Positions 1 to 11,183 are shown, counted from the first letter of the stretch. The stretch: 64,000 bases of DNA from Nipponacmea schrenckii (GCA_030562195.1 CM060200.1:30667023-30731022); one strand, 5' to 3'. Numbers and translations: made by a program. The notes: generated from the sequence alone by a model not told the origin.

Positions 1-890
1 AGTTTATGAGTTATGGCCCTTGATTAAATGAAAATACGTTAAAATTTACTTGTGTACGCAATAGAAGCTGTAGTTTTCATACGATTTGAATGAAACTTGG
101 TATGTGTATTCATCTTGGTAATATCTCATAAGTTTGAAAATGTCACAATTCCAGATGTCGGTTTATGAGTAATGGCCCTTGATTTAATGAATAAACATCA
201 ATGTACACAATAGAAGCTATAGTTTGCATCCGATTTTAATGAAACTTGGAATGTGTATTTATCTTGATAATATCTCAGACAAGTTCGAAAATAGCACAAT
301 TCCAGATCTCGGTTTATGAGTTATGGCCCTTGATTAAATGAAAAAACGTTAAAATGTACTTGTGTATGCAATAGAAGCTATAGTTTTCATCCGATATGAA
401 TGAAACTTGGTATGTGTATTCATCTTGATAATATCTCGCCAGATATCTGTTTATGAGTTATGGCCCTTGATTAAATGAAAAAACGTTAAAATTTTCTTGT
501 GTACGCAATAGAAGCTGTAGTTTTTATCCGATTTGAATGAAACTTGGTATGTGTATTCATCTTGATAATATCTAGCCAGATGTCTGTTTATGAGTTATTG
601 CCCTTGATTAAATGAGAAAATGTTAAAATTTACTTTTGTACGCAATAGAAGCTGTAGTTTTTATCCGATTTGAATGAAACTTGTTATGTATATTCATCTT
701 TATAACATCTCGGACAAGTTAAAAAATGGTGCGATTCCAGATGTCGGTTTATGAGTTATTGCCCTTGATTAAATGAAAAAACATGGAATATTCTGTTTGC
801 TGAAGTGGGCATATGTTACCTTGCCTGGCAAGCTATCTTTTATTTTCAAGATATCTGGTCAAGTATATGATTAGTGAACAGCCCTGTAAT
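1..890 (+). repeat. Tandem array of ~140-150 bp units of a dispersed repeat family
   Basis: Six diverged units are seen. Each carries a 'tttatgagttatggccctt' block (near 3, 161, 309, 450, 586 and 747), then an 'acgcaatagaagctgtagtt' block and a 'gaatgaaacttggtatgtgt' block. The first three are spaced about 150 bp apart and the later ones about 140 bp. The array is cut by the left edge of the window. Its right end, near 800-830, reads 'gaagtgggcatatgttacc' followed by 'ttgcctggcaagc', which resembles the end of the related copy near 8190-8221. No coding potential is seen. The units are probably the body of a non-autonomous mobile element; the class is not identified. Confidence 0.8.
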
Positions 891-1561
891 AAAATGTTTT
901 TACTGAGATTTTAATCTATTGTCATTTATGCTCCGTCTTTCATCTCTCATATACCCTAGTAAATTTATAACTATACATCTTCCATAAAATTGCAAATTTC
1001 AAGTCTACCTTCTGACATTGAGCTATGTTTTATTATTTCTTTTACTTTTCTATCTGATTTATTATTCATACAATTTGACAACAATTATAAAATTGTACAT
1101 TACCATTTTCAACAAATTATATTAAGCTTCAAGCAGAAGGAATATTCCTAACTTGTCAATATTTTTTTCATTCAAAGTCTGGATAATAAAGGAGACATAT
1201 ATTTTACCATGAGTTGTATAGATCTTGTGACATGACTTTGTCAATAATTCTGTTCTCTGTTCAATTTATTTCTGCACTGCCAAAATTTTCTACGCAAATA
1301 TTAACTGATCCTGCATTAGACATATTTTGGTAAATATGTTGATTTTGTTAATTTGAAAGTAACATGTTTGTAAATAATGTTTAAGAAGAATATTTGTAAA
1401 TATTTTCAGAGTAATAAAAAAACTTAAAAAGAATATTTACTGGGAAGACATTTTGAGATCAGGGGTCCAATTTGACAAAAATCAACATGAAGTGGTTAAG
1501 TGTCATCTGGTCTGAGTTTACTGGAATTCATTTTCGGTTGGTTACTGTGTTCATTAATTCC
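891..1561. other. Intergenic stretch, nothing recognised
   Basis: AT-rich sequence between the tandem array and the TTAA-flanked element. I see no conserved coding frame, RNA gene or repeat structure here. Confidence 0.5.
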
Positions 1562-1565
1562 TTAA

Positions 1566-2031
1566 AGGGATAATAGGCGTTAGAACGAACATAAATATTT
1601 AAGTTCACTCAAATTTGGACAATAACAGTATATATCCATCAGTGGACTTACCTATACATCAAAATCCCTCTAAAATCCGATAAATCCCCAAAATAAAGTA
1701 GTTAATCATAAAACGCTTGAGCCATCCATCAAGCGATTTTCAAATCGTGTAAATATAAAGGGAAGTAACTCTAACATGTGGGTTTTCACGCGTCCTTGAC
1801 CCCTACTGTTGAATTCCACAATGATGTTTTAGCGTTGATTTACCAGACGCTTTTATTCTCAAACTGAATGGAATCGTCGCTGGCTCACTTTTTTTTAAAA
1901 TTCCGAATATATTTTCATTTTGCCTTTTTAAAATTTGGTAAAGTGTGGGATGCATACTTATTTAACTAATAGTCAATATGAAACATAAATATAAGCCGTA
2001 GGACGAGTGTATTCTAACGCCTATTATCCCT
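1566..2031. mobile_element. MITE with 20-bp inverted ends flanked by TTAA (piggyBac-like)
   Basis: The left end reads TTAA (1562-1565) then 'agggataataggcgttaga'. The right end is its exact reverse complement and closes with TTAA (2032-2035). TTAA target duplications are the hallmark of piggyBac-superfamily insertion. The 466-bp interior has no open frame, so the copy is non-autonomous. A lone end of the same family occurs at 62904-62919 in the CABLES gene. Family assignment is inferred from the target site only. Confidence 0.8.
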
Positions 2032-2035
2032 TTAA

Positions 2036-2620
2036 AAACAATTTCCTAACAAAAAATAGTTTAGTGAGAATTAAAAATTGATCTGAGTACAATGGTCAGA
2101 TATGGATTACTAGATTTATTCTTTGGGAATCAGGATTAATTCAGATCATTTATATTCATCAAGTTAGGGCAGGCAATACATAGTATAAAGTAAAGAAAAT
2201 TAATGAGATGTCTGATTAACCTTGTTAGAATATAATTAATGACTGTCAATGTTGTCTATCATTAGCTTAATTTATCTTCTATCATTTATCATGTTTGTAA
2301 TATTCCTCATGATTCAATGTTTTTCCAGCTGAATAAAAATAATCCTGTAACCTTTTAATTTTTAAAAAAATTAAATCAAAATATAACCTGGGGTAGATTG
2401 TAAATTCAAAAGAAAATTTGAGCTGTTGATATTCTACATTCTGATTTATATGATAAATCATGCCGGATTCATAATTATATAATTTATATTCTCCATACAT
2501 TTCCTGCATCAATTAAAAATGAATTTCTAAATTTGTGCGCTTATTATTGCAGGAAATTTGATTCAGCATCATGAAGTAACATTGTTTAGTGCAGAGAAGT
2601 AAAACAAATACTCATTATAA
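2036..2620. other. Intergenic stretch downstream of ALKBH1, nothing recognised
   Basis: AT-rich DNA beyond the ALKBH1 3' end. A short minus-strand open frame at 2282-2512 shows no recognisable domain and is probably chance. Confidence 0.4.
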
Positions 2621-2624
2621 TGAT

Positions 2625-2630
2625 TTTATT
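2625..2630 (-). terminator. Candidate poly(A) signal of ALKBH1
   Basis: AATAAA on the minus strand, 43-48 nt past the ALKBH1 stop codon. This would give a very short 3' UTR. It is a simple motif match in AT-rich DNA and could be chance. Confidence 0.45.
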
Positions 2631-2672
2631 TAGCAATCTTCAAAATTACCAGTACCAGTACTAGAATATGTA

Positions 2673-3722
2673 TTATTTTTCTGGAAAAAATTTATTTTCC
2701 CCTTCAACTTGTCTAGTATTAAGATTAATTCTAGAACAACTCATATACAGTTTATATGGTTTCCAATTCACAGTTTGTAAAGTTTTCTCAATTTTTTCAT
2801 TTATTTCATGAATAATTCCAGATTGGGCTTTTTCATTGGCACTTTCTGTCACATAATATTCTGAATTTAATGAAAGGGGATAGTCTATAAATTTAGGTGC
2901 TAAGATTTTAGGGATGCCGTGATAAGCAAGTCTTGACTCCTTCCACATAATACATATATCACCGCTACGAAGAAACATAGCCGTTGGCTTAGTTTCTTTA
3001 GTTAAACCTCCCAATAAGAAAATACAGTCTTGTCCAAAACTAAATGAAATCAATGGGGCTCCCTGTTCAAATTCAGCATGATCAGTATGTCCACCCAAAG
3101 TTGAATCGAGATGGTAATAGTTAACAATTCCAGCTTCAGAACAATAGTTTGGGTAACCAATTGTTTGTGCTACAAATTTAGTTAATTCTTCCAAGTCTTC
3201 AGGCATGTCGGTGCGTCTTTCTTTATGATATTCTTTATTATTCCAAACATAATGGTATCCCAATGTAGTCCATCTTAACCCCATAATTTCATCATTCTTA
3301 TGGATTGATTCAGGATTAGTTTCAACAAAGTTTTCCCACAGTTTTGCTCTCTTTTCAGAATCCAATTGAATGTCCAAATTCGCTTTATTCTTTGCATCAG
3401 GATAGTCATTGAGACATCTATGAACCCAATATCTTTGGTATCCATCTTTGAAGGGATTCAATATGAATATAAAACCTGGGTTATCATTGATTGAGTAAGC
3501 TTTCCAGTCACGCACTTTTTTGAAACCATTTATGTGATTTATATCTTTATTAGAAATTTGTAACTGAAAGTTTGTAACCCTTTCATCTGGTTTATCGGAC
3601 TCTGAAATTGCTTGAAAATCCAACACATTAGACAAGTCTGGTTCTGGTTTTTTGGCCTTATAATATTTATAAGTTGGTTTAAACAGATCATTGTCTGCAA
3701 CGTCTTCATTATATTCGTACAT
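2673..3722 (-). CDS. ALKBH1: Alkylated DNA/tRNA repair dioxygenase ALKBH1, intronless
   Basis: 349-residue protein of the AlkB Fe(II)/2-oxoglutarate dioxygenase family. ALKBH1 members demethylate or oxidise nucleic acid bases, notably m1A and mitochondrial tRNA wobble cytosine, in mitochondria and nucleus. The core motif 'LRWTTLGYHY' (149-158) is diagnostic of ALKBH1. The iron ligands are visible as H212-x-D214 and H268. The 2-oxoglutarate site is R331-(x5)-R337 in 'RINLNTRQV'. The human protein is 389 residues with a longer C-terminal tail; this one ends soon after the RxxxxxR motif. The start at 3722 is the first ATG of a frame that reads without interruption, so the gene is a single exon, although human ALKBH1 is split. 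It is divergent from FKBP12, with 220 bp between the start codons, and the two probably share a promoter. Confidence 0.95.
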   Translation of the reverse strand: MYEYNEDVADNDLFKPTYKYYKAKKPEPDLSNVLDFQAISESDKPDERVTNFQLQISNKDINHINGFKKVRDWKAYSINDNPGFIFILNPFKDGYQRYWVHRCLNDYPDAKNKANLDIQLDSEKRAKLWENFVETNPESIHKNDEIMGLRWTTLGYHYVWNNKEYHKERRTDMPEDLEELTKFVAQTIGYPNYCSEAGIVNYYHLDSTLGGHTDHAEFEQGAPLISFSFGQDCIFLLGGLTKETKPTAMFLRSGDICIMWKESRLAYHGIPKILAPKFIDYPLSLNSEYYVTESANEKAQSGIIHEINEKIEKTLQTVNWKPYKLYMSCSRINLNTRQVEGENKFFPEK

Positions 3723-3942
3723 TTTCCCGTTTGTTTGAACTTAATATATAAAGTAACAATATAAGTTTTTCGCAATAACTTTCCAGCTTGTGAAATTTTC
3801 CATTGATAGGAAGTTGTCGTCGAGTTATCTTCCCAATCGATTATTCCCCTGCGAGCACCAACTTTTAAATTCACATCGAGGCTTGTGTGGTTCATTTTCT
3901 CATTGTCTTTGTCGAAAGGAAGATAGAGTGTTTAGAAGCAAT
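3723..3942. promoter_or_regulatory. Putative bidirectional promoter between ALKBH1 and FKBP12
   Basis: 220 bp separates two divergent start codons (ALKBH1 at 3722 minus, FKBP12 at 3943 plus), so both 5' UTRs and core promoters must fit here or overlap. No TATA box is obvious in either direction. Shared promoter use is inferred from the spacing. The FKBP12 frame stays open upstream to 3790, but the start at 3943 gives the canonical FKBP12 length. Confidence 0.65.
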
Positions 3943-6900
3943 ATGTCTAAATTTCAGAGAACAGTTATTCAAGAGGGGGATGGTTAGTTGAATTTTTTCT
4001 TGTATTTATTTCAATCGACAGTTAATTTCGTTTGGCAGTCGGCATTTCTTGTTGAGTAAGTAACCGGCATCTCTGTTCATAAATTTTTAAAACGTAACCA
4101 TTCAATTTTTCGAAATATCACCAAAAGCGTAACTAACTCCAAAACTTTCAAAAATAAAAAAATATATATATATATAAACCCATTCCACATTGTTTTTCAG
4201 ACTGAGATTAGGAATGGGTAGATAAAATCATTAAATCAGTACTTTGAAGTTGTAAGATATGAGAATTTTTTTTATTAAGGAGCATTATATGGAGTTGTTG
4301 AAGCTTATAATAGATCTAAATAATTATGATGTTTAATAGAAAATTAATTTTATATTCAAGGCACAACATATGCACAGAAGGGTCAAACTGTCAAAGTTCA
4401 TTATACTGGTAAGCTGTGTCTATATTGTCCCACCTTTATATAATAAATTCATTTATATATTGCAACAAACCAAGTTAAATCTAAACAGGAATCTTATTCT
4501 CTCTATGTATCTGTGCATGTGTTAACAACAAAATGTTTCAAGGGCAATTTCTTCACCAAAATCATTTAGGACAGGCGTGATATTGCATATATATATATTG
4601 TTCATAATATTGCAATACGTGTATATATTTTAAAGCAAGTTAAATTTTTAATATGATAAAGGTACCTTCCCTGATGGCAAGAAATTCGATTCCTCCCGAG
4701 ACCGTGGTAAACCTTTCACCTTCAAACTTGGAGCAGGTGAAGTCATTAAGGGTAAGTAGTACTGAATATTCTAAAACTGCCATGCTTACAGTTTTTTGTG
4801 GGCTTGTCATGGTCTTTATTGTGATTGATCTCTCTCCATTTGTTTTCTTTTCAATTGTTTTAACCCTTTGAACCCGAGCAGTCATGATGTCAAATAATCA
4901 AGCGGCTGGTAAAGCGGCCGCTGCGTCATACCATATTGTACTGTGTATAATTTATAGTTAATTCGATACATCGCTTTATTCTTTCAATCGCTTCAATACT
5001 TCACAGACATAATTACCCGGTTGCCTCTATTAAATAATATAGTAGGACTGTAGGGTATGATTGGATCATTCTTATAGACTTACAAGAATTCTTAATTTAT
5101 TTCAAGTATGAAATATAAATGTGCAAGCTGGGTCATTACGAAATTCTTGTTCCTTTCTTTAGAAAGTTTCTGTTCTTACATAAAAACTTTACTCTGGTCT
5201 TTGTGGGTATTGAAAATCATCTTCTCAGATAGACGTTCTTGTCAGCCAAATCACAGTATTTGTAGTTTGTTGGAACCACCCCTTTCTAAAAATAGCCCAT
5301 GGATAAGTTGAAGAAATTCGGTATTATTTCATTTGATATTGACCTATAAAATCGTAGTTACTAAAAATATCTCAGCAAACGACGGAAGTAAACAAACACT
5401 TTATTTTGCCGCAAATGTCAAAATATGGCAAGAAAAAACTTTATGGCTGATTTTGACCTTATTCTCCGGGGAGTTCAAAGGGTTAAAATATTTTACTTTT
5501 CTATGTACATATGAAATTTTCAGTCAACATTCAAATATCTATTTCTACTCTATATAGATAATAATACCGGTAACTAACATTTATAATTTGTTTTTCAGGG
5601 TGGGATGAAGGTGTAGCCCAGGTGAATATTTGCCATGAATATTATTGTGCCCGGTACAAAAAATAATCAATTCGTCAAGTTTGATCTTGACATCATATTG
5701 TCCCAATTTAATTTTATATCTTGATATTGTCAGCTGTTTAATTGATGAATTATTTTATTATATTTAAGAACAAATACTTCCTCCTTTCTGTGGTCCAAAG
5801 TTGATGTATAATATCTGAATATGTACTTTAGCTTTATTATTTTATAAAAATTTCTGTTTTTGTAGATGACAGTAGGTGAAAGAGCTAAGTTTGTATGTCC
5901 TCCAGATTATGCTTATGGTAAATCAGGAGCCGGTGGAGTATATCCTTTTAAAATACTTGAATTTACTACTGGTCTGTCAACAATTCATTGTTATTTTACA
6001 GTAGTTTATTGATTTTGGTAAAGCTTGGTATTCTTATTGGCAAATAACAGTTAACTCTTCTGCACAATTATTGAGAGAACTTGGTAACACAATTTTGTAG
6101 ATCGACTCATCGGCACACACTAGGAAACTCTCCAAAACTCGGAGACAAAGCACATAGTCTGTTTTGCATACCAATATAATAATACAAAAGGTATTATTAT
6201 TACAACTTTCGAACAGATGGCTTATGGGCGTTATTGCTTGTGTGACCACAATATTAAGTATTGTGGTTTAATAGAAACTAAAAGATCATTCACTGAATAT
6301 TGAAGTCAAGGGCAAAAACTTAAAAAACTGTACATGGAAAATCGTCTAAATCAAACTTGACTGCCATCTTAATCTATTTCAATACTCATACCAAGTTTCA
6401 TCAAATCTATTAAATTGTAGCTTCTTTTTAACCCAAAACATTTTCAACGCAAGTTTACTAAGTCAAGGGCAATAACTTAAAAACCATTTGTTAAAAAAAG
6501 TCGTCGAATTTAAACTTGACTACTGCCTTATCAATTCTGATGATTACACCAAGTTTCATCAAAATCCTTTGAAAATTGTAGATTTTATTGCATCAACTAT
6601 AAATTTTGTATTACTGTTCATCGAAAAATCATCAAATTCGAACTTGACCTCTGCCTCATCAACCGCCGTCTTATCAATTCCAATGCTCACACCAAGTTTC
6701 ATTAAAATCCATTGAAAATTGCAGCTTCTATTGTGTCTACAACAAATATAGAGGCAGGGGCAATAACTCAAAAACCGTTGATCGAAAAATTGTCCAAATC
6801 GAACTTGATGCTGTCTTATCAACGCTCATACCAATTTCATTAAAATCCATAGAAAATTGTAGCTTCTATAGTGTCTACAACAAATTTTGATGGACCGACG

Positions 6901-8356
6901 GACAGGGGTGGTGACAATATAGGATACTTCCGTTTTTTTATACGCCCACATGAATATGTGGACGTATAAAAAAACGGAAGTATCCTTCTCAGTTGGTCAT
7001 TTGTTTACTGCACAAACTAGCAGATGATTTATTTCAGAATGAGATAGTCACGTATACATTTCGAGGTAGAATAGCGCTTTCTGCTTAATGGATCTTGATC
7101 AGAGTTGCAAAGATTTACAAGATCTTAATAAAAGTATTAAAAGATATTCATTTCTATGAAGACAGTATTTTTGTTTATGGTATAAAAATAACTCCCAAAC
7201 ATGAATGTTATCGATCATTTTTGCCTTCTCGACAAGTTGTCTGAAGGTTTTTGATTAGTTACCTGACAAGTTTACTTGTTAATGATTTGACTAGATACCT
7301 AATTGACTAAAGAATGGAGATGACTTTGCTTTCAAGCACTCAATTAGGTTTCAGCATTGTACATACACAATGATTAAGCTTTTATTCTTACCATGAAAGT
7401 TGGCAGTTTCTGACACTGAGGTTTTTTTTCTTCAATTTTGGCTCATTTAAAGGCAATGAAGTTAATTATCTGAGTCTGTTTTCTCCTAGTAATATACTGA
7501 AATGTACAGTTCTGTTTGTTGTCAAGGATGTCTATGAGCAATGATGATTAGTATTTTTATACACCCACATTATAAGTTGTATATTGTCGTCACCCCTGTC
7601 CGTCTGTCCACAATTGCTTGTGAACGCAAAAGAGGCTACATTTTTTGTCAGATTTAAATGAAACTTGCTGTGATCATTTATATTGAGGAGATCTAGGACA
7701 AGTTTGAAATTGGCTATTTTTCGATAAACGGTTTTTGAGTTATTGCACTTGACTTAGTCAAAACGCCTCAAAATTGGCTTGTGAACGCGATAGAGATCAT
7801 AATTTTCATTTGATTTGAATGAAATATGGTGTTATCATTTATATTGATGGAATTTTGGACAAGTTTGATTTTTGGTTGAACTTTTTTTGAGTTATTGGCC
7901 TGGACTAAGTCAAATTGCGTCGAAATAGACTTGTGAACACGATAGAGACAACCATTTTCATCTTATTGGAATGAAATTTGGTGTGATCATTGAAGTTGAT
8001 GTCATCTTGGTCAAGTTCGAAATTAACATTTCGATATTCTGTTTTTGAGTTATTGCACTTGGCTTAGTTAAAACGCGGCTTGTTTTTGCGATAGACAATA
8101 CAGTTTTCATCTGATTTTAATGAAATCTTGGAATAGACCTAAATAATCTTAGAGTTTTTGCCTGTGTTAAAACAGAAAATATATTTTAAAGTGGGCGTAT
8201 CTTGCTAGGCAGCCACTTGTTAAAGCTTTGATGAAATAGCATGCTGTTACATACGAGCCAGTTTAATTATTGTAAGTTATTTATCCTTAATTCTATCTTA
8301 CTATACCACCTAATGCAACTCTACATTTCGATGTTGAATTTCTGGGAATAGCTTAA
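3943..8356 (+). CDS. FKBP1A: FKBP12-type peptidyl-prolyl cis-trans isomerase, six coding exons
   Basis: Spliced CDS: 3943-3982, 4361-4408, 4662-4751, 5599-5621, 5866-5939, 8302-8356, giving 109 residues against 108 for human FKBP12. FKBP12 is a cytosolic prolyl isomerase that binds FK506 and rapamycin and regulates ryanodine receptors and TGF-beta type I receptors. Pocket residues are present: HYTG (exon 2), '[13 protein letters not shown]' (exon 3), 'EVIKGWDEG' (exons 3-4), 'DYAYG' (exon 5) and 'VIPPNATL' then FDVE (exon 6). The loop before IPP is 'GKSGAGG', lacking the His of the human protein, and the C-terminus ends in 'FLGIA' rather than 'LLKLE'. Exon 4 is only 23 nt. Introns 1-4 are GT-AG; intron 5 is AT-AC (separate entry). 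All phases close. FKBP1A orthology is inferred from length and single-domain structure. Confidence 0.95.
6270..6951 (-). repeat. Reverse-oriented copy of the dispersed tandem-unit repeat
   Basis: Reverse-complement units carry 'gggcaataacttaaaaacc'-type blocks (near 6310, 6468, 6757) and 'caccaagtttcat' blocks (near 6400, 6548, 6691). The copy ends at the right with 'gacggacaggggtg' and 'atacgcccacat'. It belongs to the same family as 1-890, 7553-8221 and 20641-20990. No coding potential. Confidence 0.75.
6921..6986. repeat. Near-perfect 31-bp inverted repeat (hairpin)
   Basis: Left arm 6921-6951, loop 'gaat' (6952-6955), right arm 6956-6986. The arms are reverse complements with one mismatch ('cgccca' against 'cgtcca'). 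The hairpin sits at the end of the reverse repeat copy and looks like two element termini joined head to head. As RNA it would form a strong stem in the FKBP12 intron. Confidence 0.85.
7553..8221 (+). repeat. Forward copy of the dispersed tandem-unit repeat
   Basis: Begins 'tatacacccacattataag' followed by 'gtcacccctgtccgtctgtcc'. It continues with about four diverged units carrying 'gagttattgcacttg' or 'gagttattggcc' (near 7736, 7870, 8047). It ends 'aagtgggcgtatcttgctag', which resembles the end of the array at 800-830. The outer parts ('cacccacat' and 'gtgggcgtat') may be short inverted ends. It lies within the FKBP12 U12 intron and ends about 80 bp before its 3' splice site. Confidence 0.75.
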
Positions 8357-11183
8357 ATCAACAATGTTTACCTTGTCCTTGGCCAGTCACTGTGTTAATA
8401 TTTTCTACTACTAAATTCCACTACTAAAAAGATAACGAAGATGTGTTGGGAACAAAAGTGTGATCTGGATTTGAAAAGTGACAATTTAACCTATATATAA
8501 TACGATGTTGAACTTCGTTAAGATTTAGCTCATTAATCTCGGCTTTGTAGCATAATAATGTTTGAAAATCTGTTGACATTTAGAATGCTTTCTGTGAAAG
8601 ATACTGAAACATCTTGAGAAATGTCAACTTTAAGGAAAGAAATCTACATTCGTGCTTGCTATATTTTTTTATCCTTTCTGGTGCAACATTCAATCATGGC
8701 TAAGGATTTGGATTTATTAATATTGTTTTAAATGTTGTCCTCTGTTTACATTCTACATTGAAATAAAAAATATTTCTTGTAATTATCTGGTTTTTATCTT
8801 GTCTGACCTGTTAACCATGTTCCCTGGAATATAAGATTCTTCCTTATCTGAAAAATTCTAATATACCATTTAATGTAATGTTTGTTTAAAAGTTTCTCTC
8901 AGTAAATTGAGAGTTCATATTCTATTGTTTGATATACCTGACAACCTTGTTTTATCAGACCTATAGTGTGATAAATAAATTTATAAAAAGCATTTGTGCT
9001 AACAACTACGTAGTTTTATGGGCGTTGTAGATTTCTTGGATAATACTGTTTGGATTCTGTTGTATATTCATGATAAGATACTAAGAAAAAGTAAAAATAC
9101 TAAGAATTAAATAGATTGATGTTATACTAGCAAAAACAACATTATAAATTGCATTTGTTTTAACCGACAGTTCTTTTAAAAAGACATAATAAAAGCTAAC
9201 AAAAATAACTTTTATGTTTCAAAACCTGCATGTACCATATACCACAGGACATCATTCAATTATGTCCACAAAAAGAAATAGTCTTCACCTACACGTACCA
9301 GTCCAGTCTTGTGATCAACTTAAACTATGACAACAATGATAACTAAGTTAGGTACTGAAAGCATAATAGTTCAGTTATCACCCATTGACATCACTGAATA
9401 ACTTAAGTTAATAAATTCATTATGAATTCCACTTAACATTATTAAAACCTGTACATCACAATATTAATTACTAGTTATGTACATTATATACACAGAAAAG
9501 TGAAAACAAGTACTATTTCACTACACAATTAAAGTTTTGACTTGAATCTATGTGACAATGTCTTTTGAGCACTTAGTTTGAAATGAACACAATGCAAAAG
9601 TTTTTTTGTTCTTGATTTCAATCCTCTAAATAGTTGGAAAAAAAAATGACCCAGGAATATTATGTATGCTTTTGACTGTCACTGGAGCAACAATTAATCC
9701 TTAACGTTAGCTATATTAGTTGTTAGCAAGTTTTACAACCACTGGCAGTTTAAATAAAATAGGGCAATCATACATCATCAGAAATATTTATTACATTATC
9801 ATAGTAGGCCTACTATTTAAATAAAAAATAAAAACTTTTTCCTTTCAGATAAATATACAATTGACAATATTGATTGCTTAAAAATAAAATAATATGCTAC
9901 AAAATCTTTCTGTTTTCTCTACAGAGTAGCTTCCCTTTAAAAGTCTTACAGGAATTCATACCACTTAAAACCAAAAATGAATTTCATCTTCAATTATAGT
10001 TGTAAACTCTTTTGTACTATCACTATACTCCAAAAGTTTAATTGTTACTTCTATCAATTTCAAAGATAACTTGCTAGGTAATATATGCCCACTGGCAGCT
10101 TTGAATAAAACATATTTGGAAAAACTGTTACAATAACCAGTACATCAGTTATGCACGCTGATGAACAATGTTACCAAGTTTTGTCCAAATCTGGCAGCTA
10201 TGTGTTCTAAAATGTTAATGAGATATGAATTGAATGAGTTTTCAAGAGATGTGGATAATAATTCATTTTAGATATTTTATAATTTCTGCTTATTTTCTTA
10301 GGCTTCATCCTTGAGTGATTAAAAGCATTCACCCTAAGTTTCAACAAAATCTTCCAGGAATTGTATTTTTTTCTTTTTTTTCTTTATCCTTGGATGATAA
10401 CCAAACCTCATACTAAGTTTCATGAAAATCAATCAAAGAGAGTGTTTCTAGAGTGTTGATGTGTAATTGTGTGACGACACTATATTCCCCTATATTAGGG
10501 CATATAAATAATTCAAACTCATATTACTCCCAGACCCCATTTAAAACAAAACAATATTACATAGTGATAATTTACCATATTATAATAATATTTCCATTAA
10601 ATATTACAGATAAAAGTCTCATAAGTTTAGTGTTTTACCATTTCAGTAACAAGACTCTCAATAAGTTTTATTTTGAAACTTAACATTTCATTAGAGATGT
10701 AGCTTCATGAATATAGCTGTAGCCTACTATTCTTTTGTAAACTTTTGTAATTCAAAGCTGAATATATTTCAAAAAATATTTGGAATCATTGGTCTACCAA
10801 GAAAACAATGTCATATTGTCACACTACTTTATTTTTTTTGTTACTTTTGTGTAGGATATGCCTTTATGCATTTTAGTTTCTTGTGCAGATTAAATTTAGC
10901 AATAACAAAAGGAATGCCTCATTTTTCTGATTCGAGCTCTTAAAAAAGATTAATTAAAACCATCACATGAAAAAACTGACCAGTACCTTTTCAAATCATA
11001 ACATAAAATGATGAAATTAAAAAAAAAACGACAAGAAACTTTCCGATAAATTAGCCGTAAAAAAATGACATAAGCGTAATGTGTACAAGATTTAAATTAC
11101 TATTAAGCTCTAGCATTTTCTCATTATTTAAATTACAAATTTTGATTTCTAAAATATAATATCTTCATATACAATCCATATAT
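8357..11183. other. Convergent intergenic region between FKBP12 and MIB1 3' ends
   Basis: 2.8 kb of AT-rich DNA between the FKBP12 stop (8354-8356) and the MIB1 stop (11184-11186). It must hold both 3' UTRs. AATAAA motifs on the plus strand (near 8762 and 8968) could end FKBP12 transcripts, and several TTTATT (near 9787, 10667, 10829) could end MIB1 transcripts. None stands out. Weak similarity to the dispersed repeat ('accaagttttgtccaaatct') is seen near 10170. No coding frame is supported. Confidence 0.6.

Larger units (their letters stand above)
5940..8301 (+). other. U12-type AT-AC intron of FKBP12
   Basis: Coding exon 5 ends in 'ggtggagt' (5939). The next bases, 5940-5950, are ATATCCTTTTA, matching the U12 AT-AC donor consensus. 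Just before exon 6 lies TCCTTAAT (8284-8291), close to the U12 branch-site consensus, and the intron ends in AC at 8300-8301, 11 nt from the presumed branch A. Splicing GT to T makes a valine codon and reads straight into IPPNATL. No AG upstream of exon 6 gives an open frame. The intron is 2362 bp and holds two copies of the dispersed tandem-unit repeat. Confidence 0.92.

Noticed and set aside
3539..3895. 118-codon minus-strand frame overlapping ALKBH1
   Set aside because: It lies in a shifted frame on the same strand as ALKBH1 and has no recognisable domain.
4640..4885. Open frames on both strands across FKBP12 exon 3
   Set aside because: They are shadows of the 90-bp FKBP12 exon extended into intron sequence.
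10453..10943. Two small plus-strand frames downstream of MIB1
   Set aside because: AT-rich, no conserved residues or domains; likely within the MIB1 3' UTR region.
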